Source of the DNA: Caldiserica bacterium UBA4770
GTDB lineage: Bacteria > Caldisericota > Caldisericia > Caldisericales > Caldisericaceae
Assembly (NCBI GenBank): GCA_002403335.1
Contig: DHHO01000002.1
Location: 1 to 64,000 of the forward strand
Reading direction: 5' to 3'
DNA: 64,000 bases
Below, one piece after another: positions 33,759 through 42,535 of the stretch. The position numbers and the translations under genes were made by a program. Each line of letters begins with the position of its first letter. The first letter of the stretch is position 1. The notes below the pieces were generated by a model. It had not been told where the DNA came from and did not search any database. It saw only the letters and a program-made list of their open reading frames with translations.

Positions 33759-35087
33759 ATGGAAAAGTTTATAGACGAACACAGAGACCAGCTTATAGAA
33801 CTGACAAGAGAATTGCTTAAGATAAGGAGTGTTGAAGAAAAGCCTCAGGAGAGTGCCCCTTTTGGAATGGGGGTAAAGGAAGCACTGCTTAAAGCCATTG
33901 ACATCAGCAAATCTCTTGGATTTAAGGCTGTAAATCTTGATAATGTACTTGGATATGCTGAATGGGGTGAAGGAGATGATGTTATAAGTGTGCTGGGGCA
34001 TATTGATGTTGTCCCTGAGGGAAGGGGTTGGAACTATCCTCCTTATGGTGCAGAGATTCACGATGGTCGTATATATGCAAGAGGGGCTATCGATGATAAA
34101 GGACCTACAATAGCTGCTCTTTTTGGCCTCTATGCTCTGAAGGAAAGCAATCTTAACATATCGAAAAGAGTAAGAATTGTATTCGGGACAAATGAAGAAT
34201 CGGGATGGAAATGCATGAGTTATTTCAAAGAAAAGGTTAAAGATCCTCTTGTAGGTTTTTCCCCCGATGCAACATTTCCTGTAATAAATCGGGAAAAGGG
34301 TATTCTTAATATCACATTGAGAAGAGATTTCGAAAATAAAAATGATATCCTTAAAGTTTCAGGAGGGGAACGGCCTAATATGGTACCCGATCATGCCGAA
34401 GCAGAGTTTTTGCAGCCTTTTAACATTTTTGTGGAACACCACGATGCGGTAGTTGAAGGAAACAAGATTATCGCAAAAGGAATATCTGCGCATGGTTCTC
34501 TCCCTGAGAATGGCGTTAATGCAATTGTTACGCTCTTTGAAATCCTCGATCACTTTGAATTGAACAGGGAACTCAAAGAGGTGGTGAACTTCATTGTACA
34601 TAATATTGGTAGGGATTTTTATGGTAAAACTCTTGGGGTAGCCATGGAGGATGAATTATCAGGACACCTTACATTAAATCTTGGTGTAATTAATATTGAT
34701 GAAAACTTTTGTGAAATGACCTTCAATATAAGATACCCTGTTACAGACAACTCAGAAAGAATCCTTAAAATCTTCGAAAGAGTTGCAGCAGCATCAGGGT
34801 TTAAGATTTCTAACTACAATAACTGGACACCCTTATTTGTTGATGAAAATGACCCTCTTGTTCAAAAATTAATGAAGGTCTATGAGGAGTGCACAGGTAA
34901 TAATGCATTTACTATTTCTATGGGAGGTGCTACATATGCCAGAGTCATGGATAAAGGGGTTGCCTTTGGTCCAAATTTTCCAGGCTCGGAGGAACTAGCA
35001 CATAAATCAAATGAATTTATTGATATTGAGCTTCTTGTGAAAGTTGCCAAGATTTATGGACGAGCTATCTACGAACTTGCAAAATAG
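33759..35087 (+). CDS. Dipeptidase PepV/Sapep, M20 family
   Basis: A 442-residue zinc peptidase of the PepV group. Metal- and catalysis-related blocks are VISVLGHIDVVPEGRGWNY (His and Asp) near residue 75, GAIDDKGPTIAALF (Asp) near 109, FGTNEESGWKCM (Glu-Glu) near 145 and SPDATFPVINREKG (Asp) near 170. A Gly-rich lid segment GGATYARVMDKG lies near the C-terminus. The start at 33759 follows GGGAGGTAAAT; the upstream in-frame GTG is inside that site. Length is right for PepV. The DNA glycosylase frame begins inside its 3' end. Confidence 0.9.
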   Translation: MEKFIDEHRDQLIELTRELLKIRSVEEKPQESAPFGMGVKEALLKAIDISKSLGFKAVNLDNVLGYAEWGEGDDVISVLGHIDVVPEGRGWNYPPYGAEIHDGRIYARGAIDDKGPTIAALFGLYALKESNLNISKRVRIVFGTNEESGWKCMSYFKEKVKDPLVGFSPDATFPVINREKGILNITLRRDFENKNDILKVSGGERPNMVPDHAEAEFLQPFNIFVEHHDAVVEGNKIIAKGISAHGSLPENGVNAIVTLFEILDHFELNRELKEVVNFIVHNIGRDFYGKTLGVAMEDELSGHLTLNLGVINIDENFCEMTFNIRYPVTDNSERILKIFERVAAASGFKISNYNNWTPLFVDENDPLVQKLMKVYEECTGNNAFTISMGGATYARVMDKGVAFGPNFPGSEELAHKSNEFIDIELLVKVAKIYGRAIYELAK

Positions 35088-35919
35088 GATAAGAGTAACT
35101 CCCCCATTTGATCTTGAAAAGACCATCAAGTGCGGACAGTTATTCAGGTTTTTACATTGTGGTAAAAAGTACTATCTTCCCTTCAGAGAAAGTGTTATCG
35201 AAGTAGAACAGGAAGGAAACGATGTGTTATATTCAGTCCATGGCAAGGAGCTCCAGGAGAATGATATTAGAAAAATTTTTGGTCTTAATGATAATATTAA
35301 GGAGATTGATGCATATCTAATAAATCGAGTTAGTGGCATTAAGGAGATCTTAAATTACTCCTCGGGATTAAGAATTATGTCCCTTCCTCCTTATGAAACG
35401 ACAATCTCTTTTATTTTTTCAATCCAGAGCTCTATCCCACTTATAAAGAAGAGGCTTGACACCTTGGCAAGGATTGGAGGGGCGAGTATCTTTATTAATA
35501 GTAGGGAGGTTTTTCTTTTTCCTGCTTCAAATATCTTGAGGGGCCTTTCTCAACGAGAAATTGGAAGCCTCAGACTTGGCTTCAGAGAACGATTTTTTCT
35601 CGACTTTATAAGAGAATATGAGGAGGGCTTTTTTGAAAAACTACAGTATCTTGACTACAAAGCGAAAAGAAAAGAACTTATGAAGATAAAAGGAGTAGGG
35701 GAGAAGGTAGCTGAGTGTATTATGCTTTTCTCTATGGGGGAACTCTCTGCTTTCCCTGTCGATAGGTGGGTAAGACGCGGAATGGAAATTTGTTTTGGTG
35801 TAAAAGGGACAACGAAGGGATTAACTGAGAAAGGAAGAGAAATCTTTGGGGATTTTGCAGGTTATGCCCAGGAGTATCTGTATTATTATATGAGGTCTAA
35901 AAATAAAAGAGGAGAATGA
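35056..35919 (+). CDS. 8-oxoguanine DNA glycosylase/AP lyase (HhH-GPD family)
   Basis: A DNA repair glycosylase of about 287 residues. The N-terminal block PPFDLEKTIKCGQLFRF matches the OGG/AlkA N-terminal domain. The HhH-GPD core has MKIKGVGEKVAECIMLFSMG, with the catalytic Lys of bifunctional glycosylases, followed by the conserved Asp in AFPVDRWVRRGME. The ATG at 35056 overlaps the dipeptidase gene by 32 bp; a TTG at 35077 is an alternative nearer the conserved fold, and no clear binding site decides between them. Function: removal of oxidised guanine from DNA. Confidence 0.85.
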   Translation: MDELSTNLQNRIRVTPPFDLEKTIKCGQLFRFLHCGKKYYLPFRESVIEVEQEGNDVLYSVHGKELQENDIRKIFGLNDNIKEIDAYLINRVSGIKEILNYSSGLRIMSLPPYETTISFIFSIQSSIPLIKKRLDTLARIGGASIFINSREVFLFPASNILRGLSQREIGSLRLGFRERFFLDFIREYEEGFFEKLQYLDYKAKRKELMKIKGVGEKVAECIMLFSMGELSAFPVDRWVRRGMEICFGVKGTTKGLTEKGREIFGDFAGYAQEYLYYYMRSKNKRGE

Positions 35920-36138
35920 TTTTTCGGTATTTAAGTTAAGACGGTGCTTGTGTTATTACATAATTTATAAATACTTTTGACTTTTCTCTCTTTTGTGGCT
36001 GTAAGCCGAGTAGACTTAAATAGAGGAATTACCTTAGTTCTTCTACTAACTTGAAATGGTCGAAAAAGGCAAAACGAGTGTCTCTGTTTGACTTCATCAA
36101 GGGAAGAGCGTGCAATGACTTTTCCGGTTGTCACTGCG

Positions 36139-36270
36139 AGCCGTCTTTGCGAAGCAGTCTCGCCTTTTGTTTTTCTTTTTGTTTTTGGGGAAAGTTCGAA
36201 GGGGGTCTGTCCACCTCTTCGATTAAAACGAAGTGGAGTGACGAAGCAGTCTCGCCTTTTGGATCACTTC
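36139..36270 (-). repeat. Inverted diverged copy of the interspersed repeat A
   Basis: Read on the minus strand this segment matches the 3' half of repeat A (44477-44688): the CCCCTTCGGACTTTCCCC-type block, AAAACAAAAAG, and a GAGATTGCTTCG-like end. CGAAGCAGTCTCGCCTTTT occurs twice (near 36151 and 36241). The remaining bases of 35920-36500 hold no gene; apparent frames across it are repeat-derived. Confidence 0.6.
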
Positions 36271-36500
36271 GGTCCTAAAAGACATAACTCACGATGATTT
36301 TTCCTTTCATCACTACTGTTGTGAATAAGGTAATATCATGCAGAATTTATTTTAATGTCAAGATTTTTTTAGGACAAAATTATCTAAATACCTGTGAGGC
36401 GAAATCCTGAAGCTTTCACAAACAAGAATTTAATTAAGGATTTATATATTTAATGTGTAGATTCTGTTTCGTCAATTTTCCTGAGGCTCAGGTCGCCTCC

Positions 36501-36528
36501 TTGACACAAACGTGATAATTCGTATTAT
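36501..36528 (+). promoter_or_regulatory. Promoter of the first tRNA cluster
   Basis: TTGACA (36501-36506), 16-bp spacer, TATTAT (36523-36528), 22 bp before tRNA-Lys. Confidence 0.65.
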
Positions 36529-36550
36529 GATAGTGCGAAAATGCTAATGT

Positions 36551-36626
36551 GGGCCGTTAGCTCAGGAGGTAGAGCACCGGCCTTTTAAGCCGGGTGTCGC
36601 AGGTTCGAATCCTGCACGGCTCACCA
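36551..36626 (+). tRNA. tRNA-Lys (TTT)
   Basis: Acceptor GGGCCGT pairs with ACGGCTC, the anticodon loop is CTTTTAA, the T-arm GGTTCGAATCC is canonical and CCA is encoded. First of six plus-strand tRNA genes. Confidence 0.97.
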
Positions 36627-36628
36627 CT

Positions 36629-36703
36629 GCCCTCGTAGTCTAACGGTTAGGACATCGCCCTTTCAAGGCGGCGATAGGAGTTCGACTCTCCTCGAGGGCA
36701 CCA
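36629..36703 (+). tRNA. tRNA-Glu (TTC)
   Basis: Acceptor GCCCTCG pairs with CGAGGGC, the anticodon loop is CTTTCAA and CCA is encoded. It begins two bases after tRNA-Lys. With GatCAB in the window this tRNA set fits tRNA-dependent amidation. Confidence 0.97.
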
Positions 36704-36705
36704 AT

Positions 36706-36780
<75 letters not shown>

Positions 36781-36795
36781 TTAACATGAAAGGAT

Positions 36796-36824
36796 TTTGC
36801 ATTTTTGCTTAGTTTTGGTATAAT
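36796..36824 (+). promoter_or_regulatory. Internal promoter before tRNA-Asp
   Basis: TTTGCA (36796-36801), 17-bp spacer, TATAAT (36819-36824) in the 59-bp gap between tRNA-Val and tRNA-Asp, so the cluster has two transcription units. Confidence 0.65.
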
Positions 36825-36839
36825 TCCCTATTGAAGAGT

Positions 36840-36916
36840 GGGGTCGTGGTGTAGTGGTCTAACACGCTGGCCTGTCACGCCGGAGACCGTGGGTTCAAAT
36901 CCCATCGATCCCGCCA
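36840..36916 (+). tRNA. tRNA-Asp (GTC)
   Basis: Acceptor GGGGTCG pairs with CGATCCC, the anticodon loop is CTGTCAC, discriminator G, CCA encoded. Confidence 0.97.
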
Positions 36917-36925
36917 CTTTTGAAA

Positions 36926-37000
36926 GCGGGAGTAGCTCAGGGGTAGAGCACTGCCTTGCCAAGGCAGGTGTCGCGGGTTCGAATCCCGTCTTCCGCTCCA
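36926..37000 (+). tRNA. tRNA-Gly (GCC)
   Basis: Acceptor GCGGGAG pairs with CTTCCGC, the anticodon loop is TTGCCAA, CCA encoded. Its body is nearly identical to the tRNA-Gly (CCC) at 41349-41423. Confidence 0.97.
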
Positions 37001-37018
37001 TTTTTTTAGATGTTTGAG

Positions 37019-37093
37019 GCCGGCGTAGCTCAGGGGTAGAGCAGCTGATTCGTAATCAGCGGGTCATCTGTTCAAATCAGATCGCCGGCTCCA
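37019..37093 (+). tRNA. tRNA-Thr (CGT)
   Basis: Acceptor GCCGGCG pairs with CGCCGGC, the anticodon stem GCTGA/TCAGC carries the loop TTCGTAA (anticodon CGT), CCA encoded. Last tRNA of the cluster, 29 bp before hppA. Confidence 0.95.
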
Positions 37094-37122
37094 TTTTAAG
37101 GACTGGTTCCTAAGGAGGATTT

Positions 37123-39123
37123 ATGCTAAGCTTTGGAATAGTGATTATTTTTGGAGTGCTTGCAGTGTGTGTTGCTATATTGCTTGCGGTATCTATCCTC
37201 AGAAAAGACCCTGGTAATGAAAGAATGGTTAAGATATCGGAAGCAATCCAGCAGGGGGCTCAGGCTTTTCTCATGGAAGAATACAGAACAATGGCCTTAT
37301 GGGTTGTTATATTTGCAATTATCATAGGTTTTGTTATTTCTCCAGTTGTTTCGGTTTGTTTTATTATTGGAACACTCTTTTCTGTACTTTCTGGTTATTT
37401 CGGAATGATTGTTGCAACTCGAGCTAATTCAAGGACCACTCAAGCTGCAAAGACAAGTCTTGGGGGTGCTTTAAGTATCGCATTCTCTGGTGGAGCAGTT
37501 ATGGGGCTTACTGTAACAGGATTGGGAGTCCTGGGCTCGGTAATAGTTTATCTTTTAACTTCAAGATTTTTTTCCCACCTTGTAGACCCACTTGTGGCCA
37601 TCACAGGTTATTCTATAGGCGCAAGTTTTGTTGCTCTTTTTGCACGTGTTGGTGGAGGGATCTTTACTAAGGCGGCAGATGTAGGAGCAGATCTGGTCGG
37701 AAAAGTTGAGGCTGGCATTCCTGAGGATGACCCGCGGAATCCTGCTGTAATTGCAGATAATGTAGGAGACAATGTCGGGGATATTGCAGGGATGGGGGCG
37801 GACCTTTATGAATCGTATGTAGGCTCAATTGTTGCAGGTGTCATTCTTGGTACCATTGTCTTTGGATTGAATGGTGCCAAATTTGTCTATCTAATAGCAG
37901 GCTATGGCATTGTTGCATCAATAATTGGTATCCTCTTTGTGTTCCTTGCTGCCAGGATTGGGGTAAGCCCTCATAATTCCTTAAATGTAGGTACAATTAT
38001 TGCAAACATATGTGCAGTAGTATTTTCACTTATTATTTCGAGACTTATCTTTGGAAATTTTACTCTCTTTGTCCCGATCCTTGCAGGGATTATAACGGGA
38101 CTTGCAATAGGGTTCATCACTCAGTACTACACGGGAGGTAGGCCTATACAGGTTATTGCAAGGTCTTCAAGTGAAGGTGGAGCTGCTACGACAATTCTTT
38201 CAGGAATGGCAGTAGGAATGCAGAGCACATTTCTACCTCTTTTATTTATTGCAATAGGTGTTGTTGTTTCTTATAGATTTGCAGGGCTTTATGGCATTGC
38301 TCTTGCGGGTATTGGGATGCTTACGACACTTGGAATTAGCCTGAGTGTTGATGCGTATGGGCCCATAGCAGATAATGCAGGTGGAGTAGCAGAGATGTCG
38401 GACCTCCCCGATGAGGTAAGGGGAAATACAGATGTACTCGATGCACTTGGTAATACAACAGCTGCAATGGGTAAAGGTTTTGCAATTGGTTCGGCAGCAC
38501 TCACTGCTCTTGCCTTATTTTCGTCTTATGTTAGTACTGTAGGTATTACAACTCTTGATATTCTTTCTCCCTATACTATTGCAGGCATATTTGTTGGTTC
38601 ATCCCTTCCCTTTCTTTTCTCGGCACTTGCAATCATGGCAGTAAGCAATACGGCAGGCTTAATGGTAGAAGAGGTGAGAAGACAGTTCAGAGAAATCCCT
38701 GGTCTTATTCTTGGAAATGCTGATCCTGATTACAAAAAGTGTATTGCAATTAGTACGAGAGGAGCTCTGAAAAATATGGTTACTCCCTCTGTTATCATGG
38801 TAGCCTCTCCTTTTGTCGTTTATCTTGTAAGCGGAAGTTCAGGAAAGGAGGCTCTTGGTGGTTTGCTTGCAGGTTCGCTTATTTCGGGTGTTATTCTTGC
38901 TATTTATATGGCGAATGCAGGTGCAAGCTGGGACAATTCAAAGAAGTTTATAGAGCAGGGTCATTACGGAGGCAAAGGCTCTGAGGCCCACAGGGCAAGT
39001 GTCGTAGGTGACACTGTTGGTGATCCATTGAAGGATACAGCAGGCCCTTCTATCAATATCCTCATTAAGCTTATTGCAACGATTTCCCTGCTCTTTGGAC
39101 CTTTTCTTGCAAGATTATTTTAA
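37123..39123 (+). CDS. hppA: Membrane-bound pyrophosphatase, probably K+-dependent and Na+-pumping
   Basis: A 666-residue ion-pumping pyrophosphatase with about 16 helices. The pyrophosphate site is visible: DVGADLVGKVEAGIPEDDP near residue 190, ADNVGDNVGDIAGMGADLYE near 215, ADNAGGVAEMSDLPDEVR near 412 and the C-terminal GDTVGDPLKDTAGPSINI. GNTTAAMGKGFAIGSAA has Ala where K+-independent enzymes have Lys, which predicts K+ dependence. DLYESYVGSI has the Glu of Na+-transporting members instead of the Gly of plant H+ pumps. Both predictions come from family knowledge. GAGG precedes the ATG; the gene follows the tRNA cluster directly. Confidence 0.95.
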   Translation: MLSFGIVIIFGVLAVCVAILLAVSILRKDPGNERMVKISEAIQQGAQAFLMEEYRTMALWVVIFAIIIGFVISPVVSVCFIIGTLFSVLSGYFGMIVATRANSRTTQAAKTSLGGALSIAFSGGAVMGLTVTGLGVLGSVIVYLLTSRFFSHLVDPLVAITGYSIGASFVALFARVGGGIFTKAADVGADLVGKVEAGIPEDDPRNPAVIADNVGDNVGDIAGMGADLYESYVGSIVAGVILGTIVFGLNGAKFVYLIAGYGIVASIIGILFVFLAARIGVSPHNSLNVGTIIANICAVVFSLIISRLIFGNFTLFVPILAGIITGLAIGFITQYYTGGRPIQVIARSSSEGGAATTILSGMAVGMQSTFLPLLFIAIGVVVSYRFAGLYGIALAGIGMLTTLGISLSVDAYGPIADNAGGVAEMSDLPDEVRGNTDVLDALGNTTAAMGKGFAIGSAALTALALFSSYVSTVGITTLDILSPYTIAGIFVGSSLPFLFSALAIMAVSNTAGLMVEEVRRQFREIPGLILGNADPDYKKCIAISTRGALKNMVTPSVIMVASPFVVYLVSGSSGKEALGGLLAGSLISGVILAIYMANAGASWDNSKKFIEQGHYGGKGSEAHRASVVGDTVGDPLKDTAGPSINILIKLIATISLLFGPFLARLF

Positions 39124-39131
39124 GAGGTATT

Positions 39132-40076
39132 ATGAAAAGAATTATTAAACAAATATTGATTAGTATACTGGTAATTTTTCTCATTGTCCTTGGCTATTTT
39201 GTCTTTACTGTAGCAAGAAACCTTGGACAGATTAATAGCGGAGGAAGCGAAGAGATTCCTCTTGACCTTACTAAAAATGTCAATATCCTTCTTCTAGGAA
39301 CAGACCAGAGAATAAAAGATGAACCCTCTCGTTCGGATACTATTATTCTTGTTAATATCAACCCTGAGACGAAAAAGATAAATATGATTTCGATACCGAG
39401 GGACACAAGAGTGAATATCCCTGGTCACGGTTATGATAAAATTAATTCTGCTTTTAACTCCCTTTATTTTGAAGACGGGGGGGTGAATTTGACAATAAAG
39501 TCAGTTGAAAGTCTAATGGGGCTTCCCGAAGGAAGCATTAAATATTTTGCCATTGCTAACTTTAAGGGATTTGAAAAAGTGATTGATGCAATTGGCGGTG
39601 TAACCATTGAGGTTGAAAAGAGAATGGTTTACTATTCCAATGAGGGCGATGTGGTGATTGATCTTAAGCCGGGGGTACAGCATCTGGATGGGGAGAAGGC
39701 CCTCGAATACGCAAGGTACAGAAACGATGGCTACGGAGACTTTGCAGTTGACGAAAAGGGAAATGTTTATGGGAGAATTTCCCGCCAACAAAAACTCATA
39801 AAGGCAATTATAGACCAGACAAAAGATCTTCGAACTTTATGGAAATTTCCTGCTATTTCTAAAGCAGTAGGTGAAGCGTTGGATACAAATCTTACTCCTT
39901 CTCAGATTACCAAGCTTGCCTTGATGTTGAAGGATACAACCTCGGCTGACCTTAATGTCATACCTTTTCCTGGCGTACCTGATTTTGTTGATTCAATCTC
40001 CTATGTAATACCAGAGCTTGATAAACTACAGGGAATCGGAAAGGATTATTTTTCAATAGAAGAAGCTGGAAGTTGA
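39132..40076 (+). CDS. LytR-CpsA-Psr (LCP) family cell-wall polymer ligase
   Basis: A 314-residue protein with an N-terminal transmembrane anchor (IIKQILISILVIFLIVLGYF) and an extracellular LCP domain. Conserved blocks are VNILLLGTDQRIKDEPSRSD near residue 50, INMISIPRDTRVNIPGHGY near 83 and HLDGEKALEYARYRND near 183, with the Asp and Arg residues that bind the polyprenyl pyrophosphate. LCP enzymes attach glycopolymers to peptidoglycan or to surface proteins. It begins 8 bp after hppA with a weak GAGG site. Confidence 0.92.
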   Translation: MKRIIKQILISILVIFLIVLGYFVFTVARNLGQINSGGSEEIPLDLTKNVNILLLGTDQRIKDEPSRSDTIILVNINPETKKINMISIPRDTRVNIPGHGYDKINSAFNSLYFEDGGVNLTIKSVESLMGLPEGSIKYFAIANFKGFEKVIDAIGGVTIEVEKRMVYYSNEGDVVIDLKPGVQHLDGEKALEYARYRNDGYGDFAVDEKGNVYGRISRQQKLIKAIIDQTKDLRTLWKFPAISKAVGEALDTNLTPSQITKLALMLKDTTSADLNVIPFPGVPDFVDSISYVIPELDKLQGIGKDYFSIEEAGS

Positions 40077-40155
40077 TTTAAGGAAGTCTTTAAAAGGTTT
40101 TTTAAGAGCAAGATATGAAAATTTAATTTCGAGTTTAATAGAGTAAAATATAAAT

Positions 40156-40501
40156 ATGAAGTTTAAGATTTTTTGATTATTACCCTGCTTTTGCTACCTT
40201 TGGGCAGTGTATCAGCTAATATGGCCGTGCCTTTTGACTTCGGGAGTGCAATGGGGAATCTTATCACAAATCCACAGGATATACTCGAAGTAGAAGAAAA
40301 TATCACTTTTGAACTCTCGGGGCGTAGTGTTTCCGCTCACATCATTTATGAAATTTTCTCTACAGGCATTTTCCTTTTCTTTATGGGGAGGCCTTTGGAT
40401 ACTTTTTATTCTATTTTATATTGCCTATTGGAATAGGGATAGCAGTATTTATTCTTATTTATTTTTTATTGATTAGAAAAAGAAGATTACAAAATAAATA
40501 A
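40156..40501 (+). pseudogene. Frameshifted exported membrane protein, unknown family
   Basis: MKFKIF is followed by a stop in frame, but a one-base shift continues into IITLLLLPLGSVSANMAVPF, a complete signal peptide with an SAN cleavage region. The middle ITFELSGRSVSAHIIYEIFS is open, then another shift leads to ILPIGIGIAVFILIYFLL followed by IRKRRLQNK and a stop, a C-terminal membrane anchor. After that stop the same frame reads VVLVFSGKCKDCEEDKGF, with a CxxC pair. The layout (signal, short outer domain, anchor) is that of a small surface protein now broken. Confidence 0.5.
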
Positions 40502-41175
40502 AAAGATCAAAACCTTGATGTTGTGCTTGTCTTTTCGGGAAAATGTAAAGATTGTGAAGAAGATAAAGGCTTCATGGATTTAGTTGTGTGTAGGTCTCTA
40601 AGTTTCCTCCTGTATAAAACTTCTCTTTGCTTATTTTTAGCGGGCTTCACTTAAAGGTAGAATAATAAAATTTACTTATATCTTCTAAAGATAAAGAGAC
40701 TATTATAAAGAACCCTCAATGTTTTTGGCTGCGCAAAACTTTTTTGATACCTATATAGTGGGAGGGACTTTAAATCTAATACCTGGAAAACAGCTCTCTT
40801 ATCAATAACTGTAAGTTATATAGAGCTATTCTTTAGTTTTATAGTCCCTTTCTTGTAGTTTCTTTGTAGTTTTTGTTTTATCGAATATTTTTCGACTTCA
40901 TTTATCTTATATAAAGAGAAAGTGTTTTTTCTTCTGCTTTTAAAGATTTGCGAGGTGAATCATATCCCATTATCTTCACAAATGTCTTTTATTGCTTATG
41001 TACCATTGTTTTTTTGAGAATATTCCTGCGTTTTTCGTCCCTCTTATATTTGCGTTTAACCATGTGGATAAGCTCTGAGGATAGAGAAGTATTCGAGGTT
41101 TGTGATAAGCTCATAAAAAGGGACTTTCTTTTTACTTTTTTGCTCCTGTAGATGTTAAAACTGTGGCTTTCTTTC
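40502..41175. other. AT-rich gap without a supported gene
   Basis: Apart from the tail of the pseudogene no frame has a binding site and recognisable protein. I see no clear RNA structure. It separates convergently placed units: the LCP gene region and the minus-strand tRNAs. Confidence 0.4.
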
Positions 41176-41262
41176 TGGTGCCGGGGACCGGAATCGAACC
41201 GGTACAGTGTTGCCACTGCGGGATTTTAAGTCCCGTGCGTCTGCCTATTCCGCCACCCCGGC
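41176..41262 (-). tRNA. tRNA-Leu (TAA)
   Basis: Class II tRNA with a long variable arm. Acceptor GCCGGGG pairs with CCCCGGC, the anticodon loop is CTTAAAA, and CCA is encoded. Last gene of the minus-strand tRNA operon. Confidence 0.95.
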
Positions 41263-41269
41263 CAGATAA

Positions 41270-41344
41270 TGGAGGCACCGGTCGGATTCGAACCGACGTG
41301 TGAGGGTTTTGCAGACCCTTGCCTTACCACTTGGCCACGGCGCC
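41270..41344 (-). tRNA. tRNA-Cys (GCA)
   Basis: Acceptor GGCGCCG pairs with CGGTGCC, the anticodon loop is CTGCAAA, discriminator T, CCA encoded. Confidence 0.95.
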
Positions 41345-41348
41345 TTTC

Positions 41349-41423
41349 TGGAGCGGAAGACGGGATTCGAACCCGCGACACCTGGCTTGGGAAGCCAGTG
41401 CTCTACCCCTGAGCTACTCCCGC
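41349..41423 (-). tRNA. tRNA-Gly (CCC)
   Basis: Acceptor GCGGGAG pairs with CTTCCGC, the anticodon loop is TTCCCAA, CCA encoded. Apart from the anticodon arm it is nearly identical to the tRNA-Gly (GCC) at 36926-37000, pointing to duplication or conversion. Confidence 0.96.
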
Positions 41424-41433
41424 CTCCGTTCAT

Positions 41434-41461
41434 ATTATAAGCATATTTTATTTCAAGTCAA
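41434..41461 (-). promoter_or_regulatory. Promoter of the tRNA Gly-Cys-Leu operon
   Basis: On the minus strand TTGACT (41461-41456), 16-bp spacer and TATAAT (41439-41434), 11 bp before tRNA-Gly. Confidence 0.7.
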
Positions 41462-41752
41462 AACTTAAACTATTTTTCAAGGTTCGCACAATGTTTTCTT
41501 TGGATATCAGGGGATAAAATATGTTTTTCTTAAGGTAAATCTACTCAAAAAAATAATTTCTTATTTTTAAGATCTCTTATGATCTTGTACTAAGACACAA
41601 AGCTTTCTTTATGAGCAACTCTAATGCCTTTCGAAGTTTTTTATGTTTAATTCATCAGCTTTTTACTATTAATATTCACACCTTTATGCTATTCATTTAA
41701 AGTAAGAACTCCCTCCATTATTTCATACTGAGGAGAGAGTCTTAAAGAAGAG
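41462..41752. other. AT-rich gap without a supported gene
   Basis: No open frame with a binding site, no tRNA and no clear hairpin. It lies between the tRNA promoter and the 3' end of the small basic protein gene. Confidence 0.4.
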
Positions 41753-41774
41753 AGGTCTTTTAAAGGCAAGACCT
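41753..41774 (-). terminator. Hairpin at the 3' end of the small basic protein gene
   Basis: AGGTCTT (41753-41759) pairs with AAGACCT (41768-41774). It overlaps the stop codon of the small gene; on the minus strand it is followed by CTCTTCTTT. Weak T-run. Confidence 0.45.
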
Positions 41775-41883
41775 ACTTCTTGGTAGTTTTCTTTTTTGCA
41801 GTCTTTTTTGCTGTTTTCTTAGCAGTAGTTTTACCAGATCCTGCCTTTGCGGTTTTCTTCGCTGTTGCCTTTTTCTCAGCCAT
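41773..41883 (-). CDS. Histone H1-like Lys/Ala-rich small protein
   Basis: A 36-residue protein, MAEKKATAKKTAKAGSG then KTTAKKTAKKTAKKKTTKK. About 15 of 36 residues are Lys, with Ala and Thr making up most of the rest, as in the C-terminal tails of bacterial histone H1-like proteins and HU tails. AAAGGAGGTTGAA lies directly before the ATG, and TTGACA and TATAAT boxes lie further upstream (41927-41902, spacer only 14 bp), so it looks like a real, well-expressed gene. No N-terminal DNA-binding domain is present. Likely role: binding DNA or RNA by charge (inference). Confidence 0.7.
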   Translation of the reverse strand: MAEKKATAKKTAKAGSGKTTAKKTAKKTAKKKTTKK

Positions 41884-41935
41884 TTCAACCTCCTTTACTT
41901 TATTATACAAAAAATAAAATTTGTCAATAGCGAAT

Positions 41936-42535
41936 TTATGGCTTTTTGTAATAATTCTTCTGTACTATTTCCTTCTCTACTCCCTCTGGAACTAGGTAGG
42001 AAATAGGTTTGTTCTCCTTTATTCTTTCTCTTATGAATGTCGACGAAATTCTAAAAAGTGGATGTGGTAGAAAAAAGAACTTTCCTGAATAATCCCTGAA
42101 ATGTACTTCAATATATTTAGAGGTTCTCTTGAAACCGTCTCCAAACCTCTCAGCAATGATAAATTGGGTTTTATTTACAATTTCTTTATAGTCCTTCCAT
42201 CTGTGAAATTCAAGGAAAGAATCTTCTCCCATTATTGTATAAACTTCCGAATATTTCTTAAGAAAATAGTTCAGGGTATCTATGTAATATGAGGTTACTT
42301 CTCTTTCTACTTCAAAGAGGGAAATCTCGAATGATTGTTCGCCATTTACTGCTATCTCAACAAGCTTTGCCCTGTCAAATTTATCAAGCAGGTCTTCTTT
42401 TTGAAAGGCAGGGTTCCCTGTGGGGACAAATATGACCTTTTCCAGTCCAAAAGTTCTTATAGATTCCTTAGCTATAAAGAGATGTCCATTATGTATTGGG
42501 TTAAAAGCCCCGCCTAAAATACTGATTTTATTCAT
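41936..42535 (-). CDS. nadD: Nicotinate-nucleotide adenylyltransferase
   Basis: A 199-residue nucleotidyltransferase making NaAD in NAD synthesis. The N-terminal ATP site GGAFNPIHNGHLFIAKE carries the family HxGH-type motif (HNGH), and the C-terminal ISSTFIRERIKENKPISYLV block is the ISxTxIR signature. Length is normal. It overlaps the obg 3' end by 8 bp, the common obg-nadD order in many bacteria. Confidence 0.95.
   Translation of the reverse strand: MNKISILGGAFNPIHNGHLFIAKESIRTFGLEKVIFVPTGNPAFQKEDLLDKFDRAKLVEIAVNGEQSFEISLFEVEREVTSYYIDTLNYFLKKYSEVYTIMGEDSFLEFHRWKDYKEIVNKTQFIIAERFGDGFKRTSKYIEVHFRDYSGKFFFLPHPLFRISSTFIRERIKENKPISYLVPEGVEKEIVQKNYYKKP

Noticed and set aside
36051..36297. Overlapping plus-strand open frames of about 70 codons
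   Set aside because: They run through an inverted repeat A copy and have no binding site or protein-like composition.
40948..41151. Plus-strand open frame of 67 codons before the minus-strand tRNAs
   Set aside because: Hydrophobic by AT-rich composition only; no binding site and no recognisable motif.
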